Shown: piece after piece, positions 51,553-60,751 of the stretch
Layout of the letters: every line of letters begins with the position of its first letter
How positions within the stretch are numbered: the stretch's first letter is position 1
Assembly (NCBI RefSeq): GCF_016464705.1
Contig: NZ_JAEHOB010000001.1
Location: 466,720 to 530,719, forward strand
From: Qaidamihabitans albus
Lineage (GTDB): Bacteria; Actinomycetota; Actinomycetes; Mycobacteriales; Pseudonocardiaceae
Length of the DNA stretch: 64,000 nucleotides
Reading direction: 5' to 3'
Translations under genes and position numbers: made by a program
Notes under the pieces: model-generated
What the model was told of the DNA's origin: nothing
Database searches by the model: none
What the model saw: the letters and a program-made list of their open reading frames with translations, nothing else

Positions 51553-52010
51553 AAGAGGGCACCTACCCTGACGACGACACGCTGCTAGCCGAGCTCGGCC
51601 GGGTCGTCGACCAGGTCGACCCGCCCCCGGCGGGTCTGGCCGAGCGTGTCCAGTTCGCACTCGCCCTGGAAGACCTCGACGTCGAGGTCGCCCGCTGGGA
51701 ACGGGCGGACGCCATGGCGGGTGTGCGCAGCGTGGATCAGGGCACCATCACGTTCACGGTCAGCGACCTCACCGTGATGATCAACCTCACGAAGGTCGGC
51801 ATGGGCCATCGCATCGACGGCTGGCTGGTGCCCGAGGGGGAGTACGGGGTCGAGGTCCGGGTCGCGGGGCACGGCTCCTCGTCGACCACCGCGGACGACG
51901 GTGGCCGATTCGTGCTCGACTCCGTGCCGCGCGGAACCACCCAGATAGTGGTGTACATCGACGGCGCTTCGTGTCGCCGCACGGTGGTCACACCCGCCGT
52001 TGTGCTGTAG
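51549..52010 (+). CDS. Small sigma-coupled cytosolic protein
   Basis: 153 residues, ATGA overlap with the sigma gene. The N-terminal helical part (LLAELGRVVDQVDPPPAGLAERVQFALALEDLDVEVARWE) resembles the start of anti-sigma-like partners, but there is no zinc HxxxCxxC and no membrane helix. The C-terminal half (VPEGEYGVEVRVAGHGSSSTTADDGGRFVLDSVPRGTTQIVVYI) looks like a carboxypeptidase-regulatory or transthyretin-like beta sandwich. It may link the sigma factor to the CHAT protein that follows. Function unknown. Confidence 0.8.
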   Translation: MKEGTYPDDDTLLAELGRVVDQVDPPPAGLAERVQFALALEDLDVEVARWERADAMAGVRSVDQGTITFTVSDLTVMINLTKVGMGHRIDGWLVPEGEYGVEVRVAGHGSSSTTADDGGRFVLDSVPRGTTQIVVYIDGASCRRTVVTPAVVL

Positions 52011-52058
52011 CTCGTCCGGGCGAAGACCGCGGTTGACTGATGTGCTCATATAGACCGC

Positions 52059-54653
52059 GTGCGCGGTGCCTCCCAATCGAATCGAGCCCTCGCCGCCGTC
52101 CTGGACCTGCATCGCCGGGCCAACGACGCGGCCGGCAGCGCACACAACATCGAGGCCATCCGGCTGCTGCGCCGCGCACTGCGCCGCCTTGACGCGGCGC
52201 CGGATACCGGAGCCGACCGCGTCGCGGCACGAATCCGGGTGCTGATCAGCCTGGCGCTGGCCACCTCCGAGGTCGGTTCCACCGCTGAGGGCTTCGCGGG
52301 CCTGCGTGCGGCTGAGGAGCAACTCGGCAACCTGCCGGACGGCCGGGACCGGCGGACCCTGCCCGCGGTGATCTCCGGACAGCGTGCCCTGCTGCTGTTC
52401 CGCATCGGCCGCCCGGCCGAGTCGCTGGCGCTGTTCGACGCCATCATCCCGACGCTGGAACGCGGTGGCGGTGACAGTGACGACGACGGGCTGCTGCTCA
52501 CCCGCACCGTCACCAACCGGGCCCAGATCCATGCCGAGATGGGCAACCTCGACGCCGCGTCCAGGGACTTCCAGCGAGCGCTCACGCTGGCCGCCGAACA
52601 CGGGCACACCCGGCTGGCCGGCAAGGCCCGGCACGGGCTCGGCGACCTCGCGCAGCTCACCGGGGATATCCCCGGCGCACTGCGCCACTACGACGAGGCG
52701 GCCCGGATCCTGGAGTCCGCGGCACCGGGCTGGGTGGCCAGGGTACGGCTGGACCAGGCGCGGGCACTGCTGGTCGCGGGCCTGGCGGAAGAGGCGGCCC
52801 GGCATCTCGACGAGGCGCTGCCCGACCTGCGCCGCAACCGCGTGATCCAGGACGTCGCCGAGGCGGAGGTCGCGCGGGCGGCCGCTGCCATGCTCCAGGG
52901 CGACTACGAGATGGCCCGGCGGCTCGCGGTCGCAGCCCGCCGCCGGTTCCTGCGCCGGGGCAACCGGCCGTGGGCGGAGGTCGCCGCGCTCACCCGGCTG
53001 CGCGCCGACACGATGGCGGTGCTGGCCGGGGACGCCCGCCCGCCCGCGCCGCTGCCCGCGAACCTCGTCGGTCTCGCCGACCGGCTCGCCGATCTCGGCC
53101 TGCGCGACGAGACGGCGGCGGCACGGCTGCTCGCGGTCCGGCTGCTGTTGCGCCGTGGCTCGGTGGCAGCGGCGAAGGAACAGCTCGCGCGCGTGCCGAA
53201 CCCGCAGCGGACCTCGCCGGTGGACCACCGGATGCTGCTGCGGCTGTGCCGGGCGGAACTGGCCGTCGCCGAGGGCCGGGTGCGCTCGGCGCTGGCGCAG
53301 GCGCGCAACGGGCTGGCCGAGCTCGGCTGGGCCAGGGACCGCATGGGCGGCCTCGACCTGCTCTGCGGCACCGCGGTCCACGGTCAGGAGCTGGGCGGGC
53401 TCGCCGTCGGGATGGTGCTCTCCCGGGCACGTGGGCAGGCAGGTGCCCGGCGGCTGTTCGCGTGGCAGGAACGCACCCGCGCGCAGGTCTACCGCTACGA
53501 GCCGCTGCCCGCGATCGACGATCCGGTGCTGGCGAGGCACATCACCGAGATGCGGCAGGTACAGCGCACCGTTCAGCAGCGCAGGCTCGGGGGCAAGCCT
53601 GTGACGATGCTCGAACACCGCTACGCCTGGCTGCAGCGGGAGGCCAGCAGGCTCGGCTGGTACACGAGCCAGTGGGGCAGGCCCCGTCCGGTGTCCGCGC
53701 CGGAGGAGGTCGCGGAGCGGCTCGGCGACCGGGTACTGGTGAGCCTGGTCGGCAACGGTGACTCACTGGCGGCCGTGGTCGTGCGTGACGGCCGGTTCCG
53801 GCTGGTGCGGCTCGGTTCGCTCGCCGAGGCCGTGGAGATCACCAAGCAGCTGCACGCCGATCTCGACGCGCTCGCCCCGGACCAGCTCCCGGAGCCGCTG
53901 GTTACCGCTGTCAGCGGCTCCGCCCGCCGGCGCGCCGCCCGGCTGGACGAGCTGCTGGTCCGGCCGCTGGCGGACCAGCTCGGCGACCGGGAGCTGGTGA
54001 TCGTCCCGCTCGGCTCGCTGTACGCGCTGCCCTGGGCGGCGCTGCCGTCGCTGCGGGGCAGGCCGCTGTCGGTGGCGCCGTCGGCGACGGCCTGGCTGGC
54101 GGCGGTCAGCGGCCCACGGCCCGAACCGGTGGTGCTGGTCGGCGGGCCCGGCGTGCCCGGTGCGGTCGGGGAGGTGCGGCAGCTGCGGGCGGTCTATCCG
54201 GGTGCGCGGCTGGTGGAGGGCGAGGACGCCACCAGCGCCGCCGTGCTCTCCGCGCTGGACGGCTCCGGGCTGGCGCACCTGGTGGCGCACGGCGCCCATG
54301 AGCCGGCCAACGCGCTGTTCTCGCGGCTGGAGCTGGTGGACGGCCCGCTGTTCGCGCACGAGACGGCGCGGCTGGGCCGGCCTCCTGAGCGGGTCGTGCT
54401 CGCGGCGTGCGAGCTGGCGATGAGCCACATCCGGCCAGGCGAGGAGGCGCTGGGATTCGCGGGCGCCCTGTTGGCCAGCGGCTCGCGGACCGTGGTCGGC
54501 GCGGTCGCCAGGGTCGGCGACCGTGCGGCGGCGGACGCCATGACCGACCTGCATCGCAGGCTCGCGGCGGGCACCTCACCGGCCGTCGCGCTCGCCGAGG
54601 CCACGGCGGTGGACCCGCTGCGCCGGCCGTTCCTGTGCCTCGGCTCGGGGTGA
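52059..54653 (+). CDS. TPR-CHAT (caspase-like) protease
   Basis: 864 residues from a GTG. Residues about 1-440 are TPR-like helical repeats (NIEAIRLLRRALRRL, AESLALFDAIIPTLE, DAASRDFQRALTLA, GALRHYDEAARILE). The C-terminal CHAT domain (about 590-864) has ELVIVPLGSLYALPWAALP, the catalytic His744 in HLVAHGAHE and Cys784 in VLAACELAMS, then GFAGALLASGSRTVVGAV. CHAT proteases are caspase relatives used in bacterial signalling and gasdermin or CRISPR defence. The dyad is intact. Its target is not evident; gene order suggests action with the papain-like protease or on the sigma partner. Confidence 0.92.
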   Translation: MRGASQSNRALAAVLDLHRRANDAAGSAHNIEAIRLLRRALRRLDAAPDTGADRVAARIRVLISLALATSEVGSTAEGFAGLRAAEEQLGNLPDGRDRRTLPAVISGQRALLLFRIGRPAESLALFDAIIPTLERGGGDSDDDGLLLTRTVTNRAQIHAEMGNLDAASRDFQRALTLAAEHGHTRLAGKARHGLGDLAQLTGDIPGALRHYDEAARILESAAPGWVARVRLDQARALLVAGLAEEAARHLDEALPDLRRNRVIQDVAEAEVARAAAAMLQGDYEMARRLAVAARRRFLRRGNRPWAEVAALTRLRADTMAVLAGDARPPAPLPANLVGLADRLADLGLRDETAAARLLAVRLLLRRGSVAAAKEQLARVPNPQRTSPVDHRMLLRLCRAELAVAEGRVRSALAQARNGLAELGWARDRMGGLDLLCGTAVHGQELGGLAVGMVLSRARGQAGARRLFAWQERTRAQVYRYEPLPAIDDPVLARHITEMRQVQRTVQQRRLGGKPVTMLEHRYAWLQREASRLGWYTSQWGRPRPVSAPEEVAERLGDRVLVSLVGNGDSLAAVVVRDGRFRLVRLGSLAEAVEITKQLHADLDALAPDQLPEPLVTAVSGSARRRAARLDELLVRPLADQLGDRELVIVPLGSLYALPWAALPSLRGRPLSVAPSATAWLAAVSGPRPEPVVLVGGPGVPGAVGEVRQLRAVYPGARLVEGEDATSAAVLSALDGSGLAHLVAHGAHEPANALFSRLELVDGPLFAHETARLGRPPERVVLAACELAMSHIRPGEEALGFAGALLASGSRTVVGAVARVGDRAAADAMTDLHRRLAAGTSPAVALAEATAVDPLRRPFLCLGSG

Positions 54654-54662
54654 ACCCGGCGC

Positions 54663-55112
54663 TCAGCCGCGCTCGGCGGCGCGGACCAGGCGGGCGGAGA
54701 GGAAGCGGATCGCGCCGAGCAGCAGGACCCGGGCGAGCGGTCCCGTGCCGGGCAGCGCCTCGGTGAACGAACCCCGCCAGCACAGCTCCGTGCCGCCCTC
54801 GGCGACGGGCGTGAACAGCACCTCGGCGCGGTAGTCGCGCACCGGCGCGGGCGGGCCGGCGAAGGTGTACACGTGCCTGCGATCGGCCTCGTACTCGATG
54901 GTCTGCTCGTGCATCAGGAGCGGCCAGGCGCCGACCTTGCGGATCGCCCCCACCCCGCCCGGGTCGGGGTCGCCCCGCCGTTCCCAGCCGGACACGACGA
55001 TCAGTGGCTTCGCCCACTCCGACCACAGCGCGCCGTCGGTCTCCAGCCGGAACAGCTCCCGCGGCGGCGCACTGCTCGTCCGCCGGACCTCGAACGAGTA
55101 CGTCCCGCCCAC
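54663..55112 (-). CDS. SRPBCC-family (START-like) protein
   Basis: 149 residues from a GTG with AGAGGAGG seven bases upstream; an upstream TTG at 55154 has no ribosome site. Fold pattern of polyketide-cyclase/SRPBCC ligand-binding proteins: YSFEVRRTSSAPPRELFRLETDGALWSEW, GVGAIRKVG, YTFAGPPAPVRDYRAEVLFTPVAEGGTELCWRGSF. Probably binds a small hydrophobic ligand. Convergent with the CHAT gene nine bases away. Confidence 0.87.
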   Translation of the reverse strand: MGGTYSFEVRRTSSAPPRELFRLETDGALWSEWAKPLIVVSGWERRGDPDPGGVGAIRKVGAWPLLMHEQTIEYEADRRHVYTFAGPPAPVRDYRAEVLFTPVAEGGTELCWRGSFTEALPGTGPLARVLLLGAIRFLSARLVRAAERG

Positions 55113-55185
55113 CGTCGGCCTCCTCTGCTCACGCGATTCACTCGATGTCCGCAAGACCCTAAACGGCGTCAGTCAAGATGGCGGC

Positions 55186-57099
55186 GTGCGCCCGTCCCGT
55201 GCCGACTTCGCCCCGCCGCGCTGGCTGGTCCACCTGCTGCGCAGCACGACCACGCCGGTGCCCTGGTCACGGGCGGTGCGAGCCGCCGTCGCGCTGTCCG
55301 CCCCGCTGGCCGTGGCGTTCGCGCTCGGCGACGTCCGGATCGGCGCGCTGGTGTCCACCGGGGCACTGCCGACGCTGCTCGCCGACTCCGCGGGGCCGTA
55401 CCGGTACCGGGCACAGCGCCTCGGCGGGGCCGTCGGCGCCGCGGTGGCCGGCTTCGCGATCGGCCTGTTCACCAGCGCCGACCCGGCACTGTCCATCCCC
55501 GCGGTCGTACTGGTCGCCGCGATCTCGGCGCTGATCAGCGCCGCGGGCAGCAACGCCTCCGTCGCCGCGCTGCAACTGCTCGTGTTCACCGTGCTCGGCA
55601 CCGGCCAGCACGCGCTCGGCACCGAGCCGGAAGCCGCCTTCGTGGCCTTCTGCGCGGGCGGGGCGTGGGGGCTGCTCGTGGCCCTCGTCGGCTGGACGGT
55701 GCACGCCACCTCGCCCGAACGCAGCGCCGTCGCGCAGGTCTACATCGAGCTCGCCGGGATGCTCTCGGCCGGCGACGCGGCTACGTCGCTGGCCGCCCGG
55801 CAGCAACTGACCAGCGCGCTGAACACCGCCTACGACCGGCTGCTCACCGCCCGCTCGTGGCTGTCCGGGCGGGACGCGACCTACCGGGAACTGCTCAACC
55901 TGCTCTCCGCGAGCACTCCCGCGGTGGAGGCGTCGGTGGCCGTGGTCAACGCGGGCAGCCGGGTGCCCCGCGAGCTGGTCGAGCACTTCACGGCACTCGC
56001 GACGGCCGTGCTGGCCCGGGCGCCGCTACCGGAGCCGCCGCGCGGGAGTTCCGACGACCAGGCGGTCGCGGCCCTCTACGCGGCACTGGCCAGGATCGGC
56101 AAGGGCGAGCCCCGCGAGCGGCGCGCCCGTGTCCCGCCCTGGCAGCGGGTCGCCGAATGGGGGCGCTCGCTCACGTCCGGTCCGCTCACCTGGATCGCCG
56201 CGCTGCGCCTGACCCTCTGCGTCGCGCTCGCGGAACTGGTCGGCGTGCTGGTGCCGACCGAGCGCTCGTACTGGATCACGCTCACGGTGGGGATCGTGCT
56301 GAAGCCGGACTTCGGCTCGGTGTTCGGCCGCGCCGTGCTGCGCGGGCTCGGCACGGTCGTGGGCGTCGGGTTCGGTGCGGCCGTGCTCGGGCTGGGCGTG
56401 CACGGTCTCGCCCTCGTGGTGCTGGTCGCGCTGTTCGCGGCGGGCGCGGCGATCGGCAAGGTCCGCAACTACGGCATCCTCAGCGCGTTCATCACGCCGC
56501 TCATCATCGTGCAGATGGACCTGACGGCCGGTGGCGACTGGCCGCTGGTGCTCGCCAGGCTGGTGGACACCGCTCTGGGCTGCGCGATCGTGCTCGTGTT
56601 CGGCTATCTGCTCTGGCCCGGCAGCAGGCGGCCGAGGGTCGGCGGGCGGCTGGCGGAGGTCGCCGAGACCGTCGCCGGTTACGTCGAGCGCGGACTTCTG
56701 CCCGCCACGACGGCCCACGACCGGGCCGAACGCTCCCGCTGCCGCCGCCGGGCCTACCGCGGGCTCGCCGACCTGCGTACCGCGTTCCAGCAGGTGGTGG
56801 TCGAGCCCTCCGCCGCGGGCAGGCAGGCGGCCGCGTGGTGGCCGGCGATCGTGGCGCTCGAACGCGTCACCGACGCCGTGACGGAGGTCGTCGTCGCGGT
56901 GGAGCACGGCGCCGAGCCGCCCGGCGAGGCCGCTGTGCGCCTGCTCACCGGCGCGCTCGGCGAGCTCGCGACCGCGGTCCGGCAACAGCGCGAACCCGCC
57001 GAGGTGGAGCTCCCTGGCACCGACCGGCTCGCCGGTGTGACCGACGCGCTGGAGGCCGCGTTCGACGCCGTACGCGGCCCCGGCTTCACGCGGACTTGA
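55186..57099 (+). CDS. FUSC-family membrane protein (intact)
   Basis: 637 residues; GTG start. Two repeated membrane halves: helices near residues 25-180 (AVALSAPLAVAFALGDVRIGALV, VLVAAISALISAAG) and 345-475 (LTWIAALRLTLCVALAELVGVLVPTERSYWITLTVGIVLKPDFGSVFGRAVLRGLGT), each followed by a helical cytosolic domain. The FGSVFGRAVLRGLGTVVG block is the FUSC signature. Relatives (YccS, aromatic acid exporters) export small acids. An older broken relative lies at 681-1897. Confidence 0.9.
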   Translation: MRPSRADFAPPRWLVHLLRSTTTPVPWSRAVRAAVALSAPLAVAFALGDVRIGALVSTGALPTLLADSAGPYRYRAQRLGGAVGAAVAGFAIGLFTSADPALSIPAVVLVAAISALISAAGSNASVAALQLLVFTVLGTGQHALGTEPEAAFVAFCAGGAWGLLVALVGWTVHATSPERSAVAQVYIELAGMLSAGDAATSLAARQQLTSALNTAYDRLLTARSWLSGRDATYRELLNLLSASTPAVEASVAVVNAGSRVPRELVEHFTALATAVLARAPLPEPPRGSSDDQAVAALYAALARIGKGEPRERRARVPPWQRVAEWGRSLTSGPLTWIAALRLTLCVALAELVGVLVPTERSYWITLTVGIVLKPDFGSVFGRAVLRGLGTVVGVGFGAAVLGLGVHGLALVVLVALFAAGAAIGKVRNYGILSAFITPLIIVQMDLTAGGDWPLVLARLVDTALGCAIVLVFGYLLWPGSRRPRVGGRLAEVAETVAGYVERGLLPATTAHDRAERSRCRRRAYRGLADLRTAFQQVVVEPSAAGRQAAAWWPAIVALERVTDAVTEVVVAVEHGAEPPGEAAVRLLTGALGELATAVRQQREPAEVELPGTDRLAGVTDALEAAFDAVRGPGFTRT

Positions 57100-57173
57100 C
57101 GGTTCCGGTGTTTCTGCTCATCAAACGGGTGCCCCACGTTGCGAACGCGCGGAAATGCTGGTCCATTGAAGAT

Positions 57174-57398
57174 ATGGACTTCAACAACCTGAAGAAGAAG
57201 GCGCAGGACGCGCTGGGCAAGAACAGTGGCAAGGTCGAGCAGGGGCTGGACAAGGCGAGCGGCTTCGCCAAGTCCCGGTTCGGCAAGCAGGCCGACAAGA
57301 TCGACGGCGCGACGAGGAAGGCGAAGGAGTTCCTGCACAAGCAGGAGGGCGGCGGCAAGGGCGGCCCCGAGGGCGGTGGCCAGCAGCCGCCGAGGTGA
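57174..57398 (+). CDS. MT0933-like antitoxin-family protein
   Basis: 74 residues. The MDFNNLKKKAQDALGKNSGKVEQGLDKASGFAKSRFGKQADKI block matches the MT0933/Rv0909 antitoxin family. The Gly/Pro-rich tail (GGGKGGPEGGG) is unusual and likely disordered. No toxin gene is adjacent (FUSC upstream, tyrA convergent), so it may be solitary, as most actinobacterial members are; an antitoxin role here is doubtful. Confidence 0.82.
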   Translation: MDFNNLKKKAQDALGKNSGKVEQGLDKASGFAKSRFGKQADKIDGATRKAKEFLHKQEGGGKGGPEGGGQQPPR

Positions 57399-57403
57399 CC
57401 CCG

Positions 57404-57442
57404 GATGTGGCATCGGCCGTGGTGACGCACCGGTGCCACATC
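57404..57442. terminator. Bidirectional hairpin between MT0933-like gene and tyrA
   Basis: GATGTGGCA and TGCCACATC are 9-bp perfect arms around 21 bases, between convergent genes. Confidence 0.65.
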
Positions 57443-57464
57443 GGTCCCGCCGGGGCGCGGCGAG

Positions 57465-58442
57465 TCAGGTGACCTCGCCGATCGCGGTGTCCCCATCGAT
57501 CGCGGTGATCCGCCCGCCACGCTCGCCGAGCGCCAGCAGGCCGTCGCGGGCGTCGGGTGCCGCGAGGTTCACCCGTACCCCGGTCCGTGCGGCCGAGCGC
57601 TGCTCGGCGAGGGACCGGACGCCGTTGTAACCGGCCTGGATCGTCGCGGCGAGTCCGCCGGTGGAGGCGAGCGAGCCGCGGGCCGCGCCGAGCTTGCCGA
57701 GTGCCTCGTCCAGGACCGGCAGCAGCGCCGCGCGGTTGCCCTCGGCCATCGCGCGCACCAGGTCGGGTCGCGTGCCTGCCACCCGGGTGCCGTCGCCGAA
57801 CGAGCCCGCCGCGAGCGTGGCCGCGAGCGGCCCGCCGTAGGCACCGACGGCGGCGAGGACCGCCGCGAGCAGGTGCGGCAGGTGCGAGATCCTGGCCACC
57901 GTCTCGTCGTGCGCGCTCGAACCGAGGGGCACCACCTGGGCGCCGGTGTCCAGCGCGAGCGTGGTGACCTCCGCCCAGGCCGCCAGGTCGGTGTCCTCCT
58001 CCGCGCACACCACCCAGACCGAACCCGCGAACAGCGTCGAGGAGCCCGCGGCCCAGCCCGACTTCGCGGTGCCGGTCATCGGATGCCCGCCCACGTAACG
58101 GCAGCCGGGAGCGAGTTCGCGCACCGAGTCGAGCACCGGCGCCTTGACGCTGGTGACGTCGGTGAGCAGGCATCCAGGAGCGTGCTCGCCGACCTCGCGG
58201 AGCACGTCGCCGACCGCGGTCAGCGGCACCGCGAGCACCACGATCGCTTCATGCTCGGCCGCCCTGCGCAGCGCGCCGGGCAGGTCGGTCGACACGTCGT
58301 AGCCGTCGGCGCGGGCCTTCCCGGCGTCCACCGCGGAGTCCGTCGCGCCCCACACCGTCCTGCCCGCGGTGGCGGCGGCGCGCAGCAGCGAGCCGCCGAT
58401 CAATCCGAGGCCGATCACGCACACGTCTCGCACGGGGCACAT
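57465..58442 (-). CDS. tyrA: Prephenate dehydrogenase
   Basis: 325 residues. Makes 4-hydroxyphenylpyruvate in tyrosine synthesis (or arogenate conversion). N-terminal NAD site VCVIGLGLIGGSLLRA; substrate motifs LTDVTSVKAPV, YVGGHPMTGTAKSG, SSAHDETVARISHLPHLLA and the C-terminal helical domain with GTRVAGTRPDLV. No ACT domain follows. It lies six bases from the M20 hydrolase stop on the same strand. Confidence 0.94.
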   Translation of the reverse strand: MCPVRDVCVIGLGLIGGSLLRAAATAGRTVWGATDSAVDAGKARADGYDVSTDLPGALRRAAEHEAIVVLAVPLTAVGDVLREVGEHAPGCLLTDVTSVKAPVLDSVRELAPGCRYVGGHPMTGTAKSGWAAGSSTLFAGSVWVVCAEEDTDLAAWAEVTTLALDTGAQVVPLGSSAHDETVARISHLPHLLAAVLAAVGAYGGPLAATLAAGSFGDGTRVAGTRPDLVRAMAEGNRAALLPVLDEALGKLGAARGSLASTGGLAATIQAGYNGVRSLAEQRSAARTGVRVNLAAPDARDGLLALGERGGRITAIDGDTAIGEVT

Positions 58443-58448
58443 CCTGCC

Positions 58449-59681
58449 TTACCCGCGCAAGGTGTCGAGCGCGAACGCGGCGTACAGCGCGACGCCGTGC
58501 GGAAGCGCCGCCTCGTCGTAGCGCACCCGGTTCGAGTGGTTCGGCGCCACCTCCTCGACGGCGACCTCCGGCGGGCACGCGCCGAGGAACGCGAAAGCGC
58601 CAGGCACCCGTTGCAGCACGTACGAGAAGTCCTCGGCGCCCATGATCGGGTCCGCCAGCTCAAGCGCGTGCCGCTCGCCGAGCACCTCCCCGGCCAGGCG
58701 CAGGACCCGTTCCGCCTCACCGGGATCGTTGACCGTCGGCGGGTAGCCCGGCTCGATGTCGACCAGCACGCGGCAGCCGTGCGCGGCGCCGACGCCCTCG
58801 CACACCTTCGCCAGTTCCGCGCGGACGAGCTCCCTCGTGCCCTCGGACAGCGTGCGGATCGTGCCCTCCAGCTCGGCCGTCTCGGGGATGACGTTGGACG
58901 TCGTGCCCGCGCTGATGCGGGTCACCGAGAGCACCGCAGGCTCGAAGACGCTCACCCGGCGCGTGATCATCGCCTGGAGTGCTCCCACCATCTCCGCCGC
59001 GGCGGGGACCGGGTCGAGCGCGTGGTGCGGCGCCGAGCCGTGGCCGCCCCTGCCGGTGACCCGCACGAAGAAGCTGTCGGCGGAGGCCAGGATCGGGCCG
59101 GGCCGGGTGCGGATCTGCCCGCTCGGCGCGTTGGCGTAGGTGTGCAGCGCGAAGGCGCGGTCCACCCGGGAGCCCGCGGCGTCGAGCACCCCCTCGTGGA
59201 TCATGTGCCGGGCGCCGTGGAAACCCTCCTCACCGGGCTGGAACATGAACACCACCGACCCGGCCAGCTCGTCGGCGCGCGCGGCGAGCAGCCGGGCCGC
59301 CGAGGCGAGCATCGCGACGTGCGTGTCGTGACCGCACGCGTGCATCGCGCCGGGGATCTCCGAGGTGAACTCGGCCCCGGTGTCCTCGGTCATCGGCAGG
59401 GCGTCCATGTCACCGCGCAGCAGTACCGCCGGGCCGGGTTTACCACCGCGCAGCACCGCGGTGACCGAGGTCGTCGACCTGCCCTGGGTGATCTCCACCG
59501 GCAGGTCCTCGATCGCGCGCAGGATCGCCGCCCGGGTCTCCGGCAGGTGCAGGCCGAGCTCGGGGCGCCGGTGCACCTCGCGGCGCAGGGCGACGGTTCC
59601 TGGCTGGAGCGCCCTTGCCTCGGCCAGCAGGGCGGCGAAGCGGGCGTCGGGTAGCGAGGGCAGCTCGGTGGGTCCGGTCAT
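58449..59681 (-). CDS. M20-family amidohydrolase (hippurate/aminoacylase-like)
   Basis: 410 residues from the ATG at 59681. Metal-binding set is in place: VLLRGDMDALPMTEDTG, MHACGHDTHVAML, FMFQPGEEGFHGARHM, AFALHTYANAP and the lid-domain GRGGHGSAPHHALDP. It hydrolyses N-acyl amino acids or related amides; the exact substrate is not shown. It precedes tyrA by six bases on the minus strand, so they are probably cotranscribed. Confidence 0.92.
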   Translation of the reverse strand: MTGPTELPSLPDARFAALLAEARALQPGTVALRREVHRRPELGLHLPETRAAILRAIEDLPVEITQGRSTTSVTAVLRGGKPGPAVLLRGDMDALPMTEDTGAEFTSEIPGAMHACGHDTHVAMLASAARLLAARADELAGSVVFMFQPGEEGFHGARHMIHEGVLDAAGSRVDRAFALHTYANAPSGQIRTRPGPILASADSFFVRVTGRGGHGSAPHHALDPVPAAAEMVGALQAMITRRVSVFEPAVLSVTRISAGTTSNVIPETAELEGTIRTLSEGTRELVRAELAKVCEGVGAAHGCRVLVDIEPGYPPTVNDPGEAERVLRLAGEVLGERHALELADPIMGAEDFSYVLQRVPGAFAFLGACPPEVAVEEVAPNHSNRVRYDEAALPHGVALYAAFALDTLRG

Positions 59682-59754
59682 GGTCTCGATAGTGGCACGC
59701 GTCGTGCGCGATTTCGGTGATCGGGAAGGTCTCCGCGGGTATACGGTGGGGCAC

Positions 59755-60237
59755 ATGGCGGTGAAGGAACCGATCACGGGGTTCGGAGTGGCCGTCGTGC
59801 GCGAGGACGGCCGGTGGCAGTGCACCGCGTTGGACGCGGCCGCGCTCGCGGAGCTTGACGCCGCGATCACGGAGTTGCGCAAGATGCGTTCGCCCGGCGC
59901 GGTCTTCGGGCTGCTCGCCGTTGACGACGAGTTCTTCGTGATCGTCAGACCGAGTCCCACCGGGGTGTCGCTGCTGCTCTCCGACGCCGCGGCCGCGCTG
60001 GACTACGACATCGCCGCGGACGTGCTCGACCTGCTCCGCGTGGACCCGCCGGACGAGGACGACGAGACGGTGTGGCCGGAGGGCGACCTCGAGATCCTCA
60101 GCGATCTCGGGATGCCCGGCGCCGAGCTCGAGGTGATCGTCAACGAGGTTGAGCTCTACCCCGACGAGCAGCTCCAGATGATCGCGCAGCGCTGCGGCTT
60201 CGACGACCAGTTCTCGAAGCTGCTCGACGAGCTGTGA
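59755..60237 (+). CDS. tRNA adenosine deaminase-associated protein
   Basis: 160 residues. This protein is regularly found before tadA in actinobacteria; blocks here are GFGVAVVREDGRWQCTALD, LRKMRSPGAVFGLLAVDDEFFVIVRP and LQMIAQRCGFDDQFSKLLDEL. No catalytic motif. Its TGA overlaps the tadA GTG start, so production is coupled. Probably a TadA partner; function not known. Confidence 0.9.
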   Translation: MAVKEPITGFGVAVVREDGRWQCTALDAAALAELDAAITELRKMRSPGAVFGLLAVDDEFFVIVRPSPTGVSLLLSDAAAALDYDIAADVLDLLRVDPPDEDDETVWPEGDLEILSDLGMPGAELEVIVNEVELYPDEQLQMIAQRCGFDDQFSKLLDEL

Positions 60238-60728
60238 CCCCCGGCGGCACCGAGGCCGAACGAGCGGTCCGGGCGGCCCTCGCGGTGGCACGGGAGGCCG
60301 GGGACACGGCCGACGTGCCGGTCGGTGCCGTGGTGTTCGCGCCGGACGGGACCGTGCTCTCGCGGGCGCGCAACGCCCGCGAGGAACTGGGTGATCCCAC
60401 CGCGCACGCCGAGGTACTGGCGCTGCGGGCGGCGGCGCGCGAGTTCGGCGAAGGCTGGCGGCTCGAGGGCTGCACCCTCGCGGTGACCGTCGAGCCGTGC
60501 ACGATGTGTGCCGGTGCGCTCGTGCTCGCCAGGGTGGCGCGCGTGGTCTTCGGCGCGTGGGAGCCGCGCACGGGTGCGGTCGGCTCGCTCTGGGACGTGG
60601 TGCGCGACCGCAGGCTGAACCACCGGCCCGAGGTGTTCGGCGGGGTGCTCGCCGACGAGTGCGCCGCGCTGCTGGCCGGCTTCTTCGCGGGTCAGCGCGA
60701 CCCCGCGGACCCTTTCGAGGCGCGCTGA
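60234..60728 (+). CDS. tadA: tRNA-specific adenosine deaminase
   Basis: 164 residues, GTG start overlapping the preceding stop. Converts A34 of tRNA-Arg(ACG) to inosine. Zinc-deaminase motifs: PTAHAEVLALRAAA and VEPCTMCAGALVLARV, followed by RVVFGAWEPRTGAVGSLWDVV typical of TadA. A serine tRNA gene follows 23 bases later. Confidence 0.94.
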   Translation: MTPGGTEAERAVRAALAVAREAGDTADVPVGAVVFAPDGTVLSRARNAREELGDPTAHAEVLALRAAAREFGEGWRLEGCTLAVTVEPCTMCAGALVLARVARVVFGAWEPRTGAVGSLWDVVRDRRLNHRPEVFGGVLADECAALLAGFFAGQRDPADPFEAR

Positions 60729-60751
60729 GGGCGTGCAGTACGCTTGTCGGC

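Noticed and set aside
57174..57398. Complete toxin-antitoxin pair
   Set aside because: Only the MT0933-like protein is present; neighbours are a FUSC transporter and tyrA, not a toxin.
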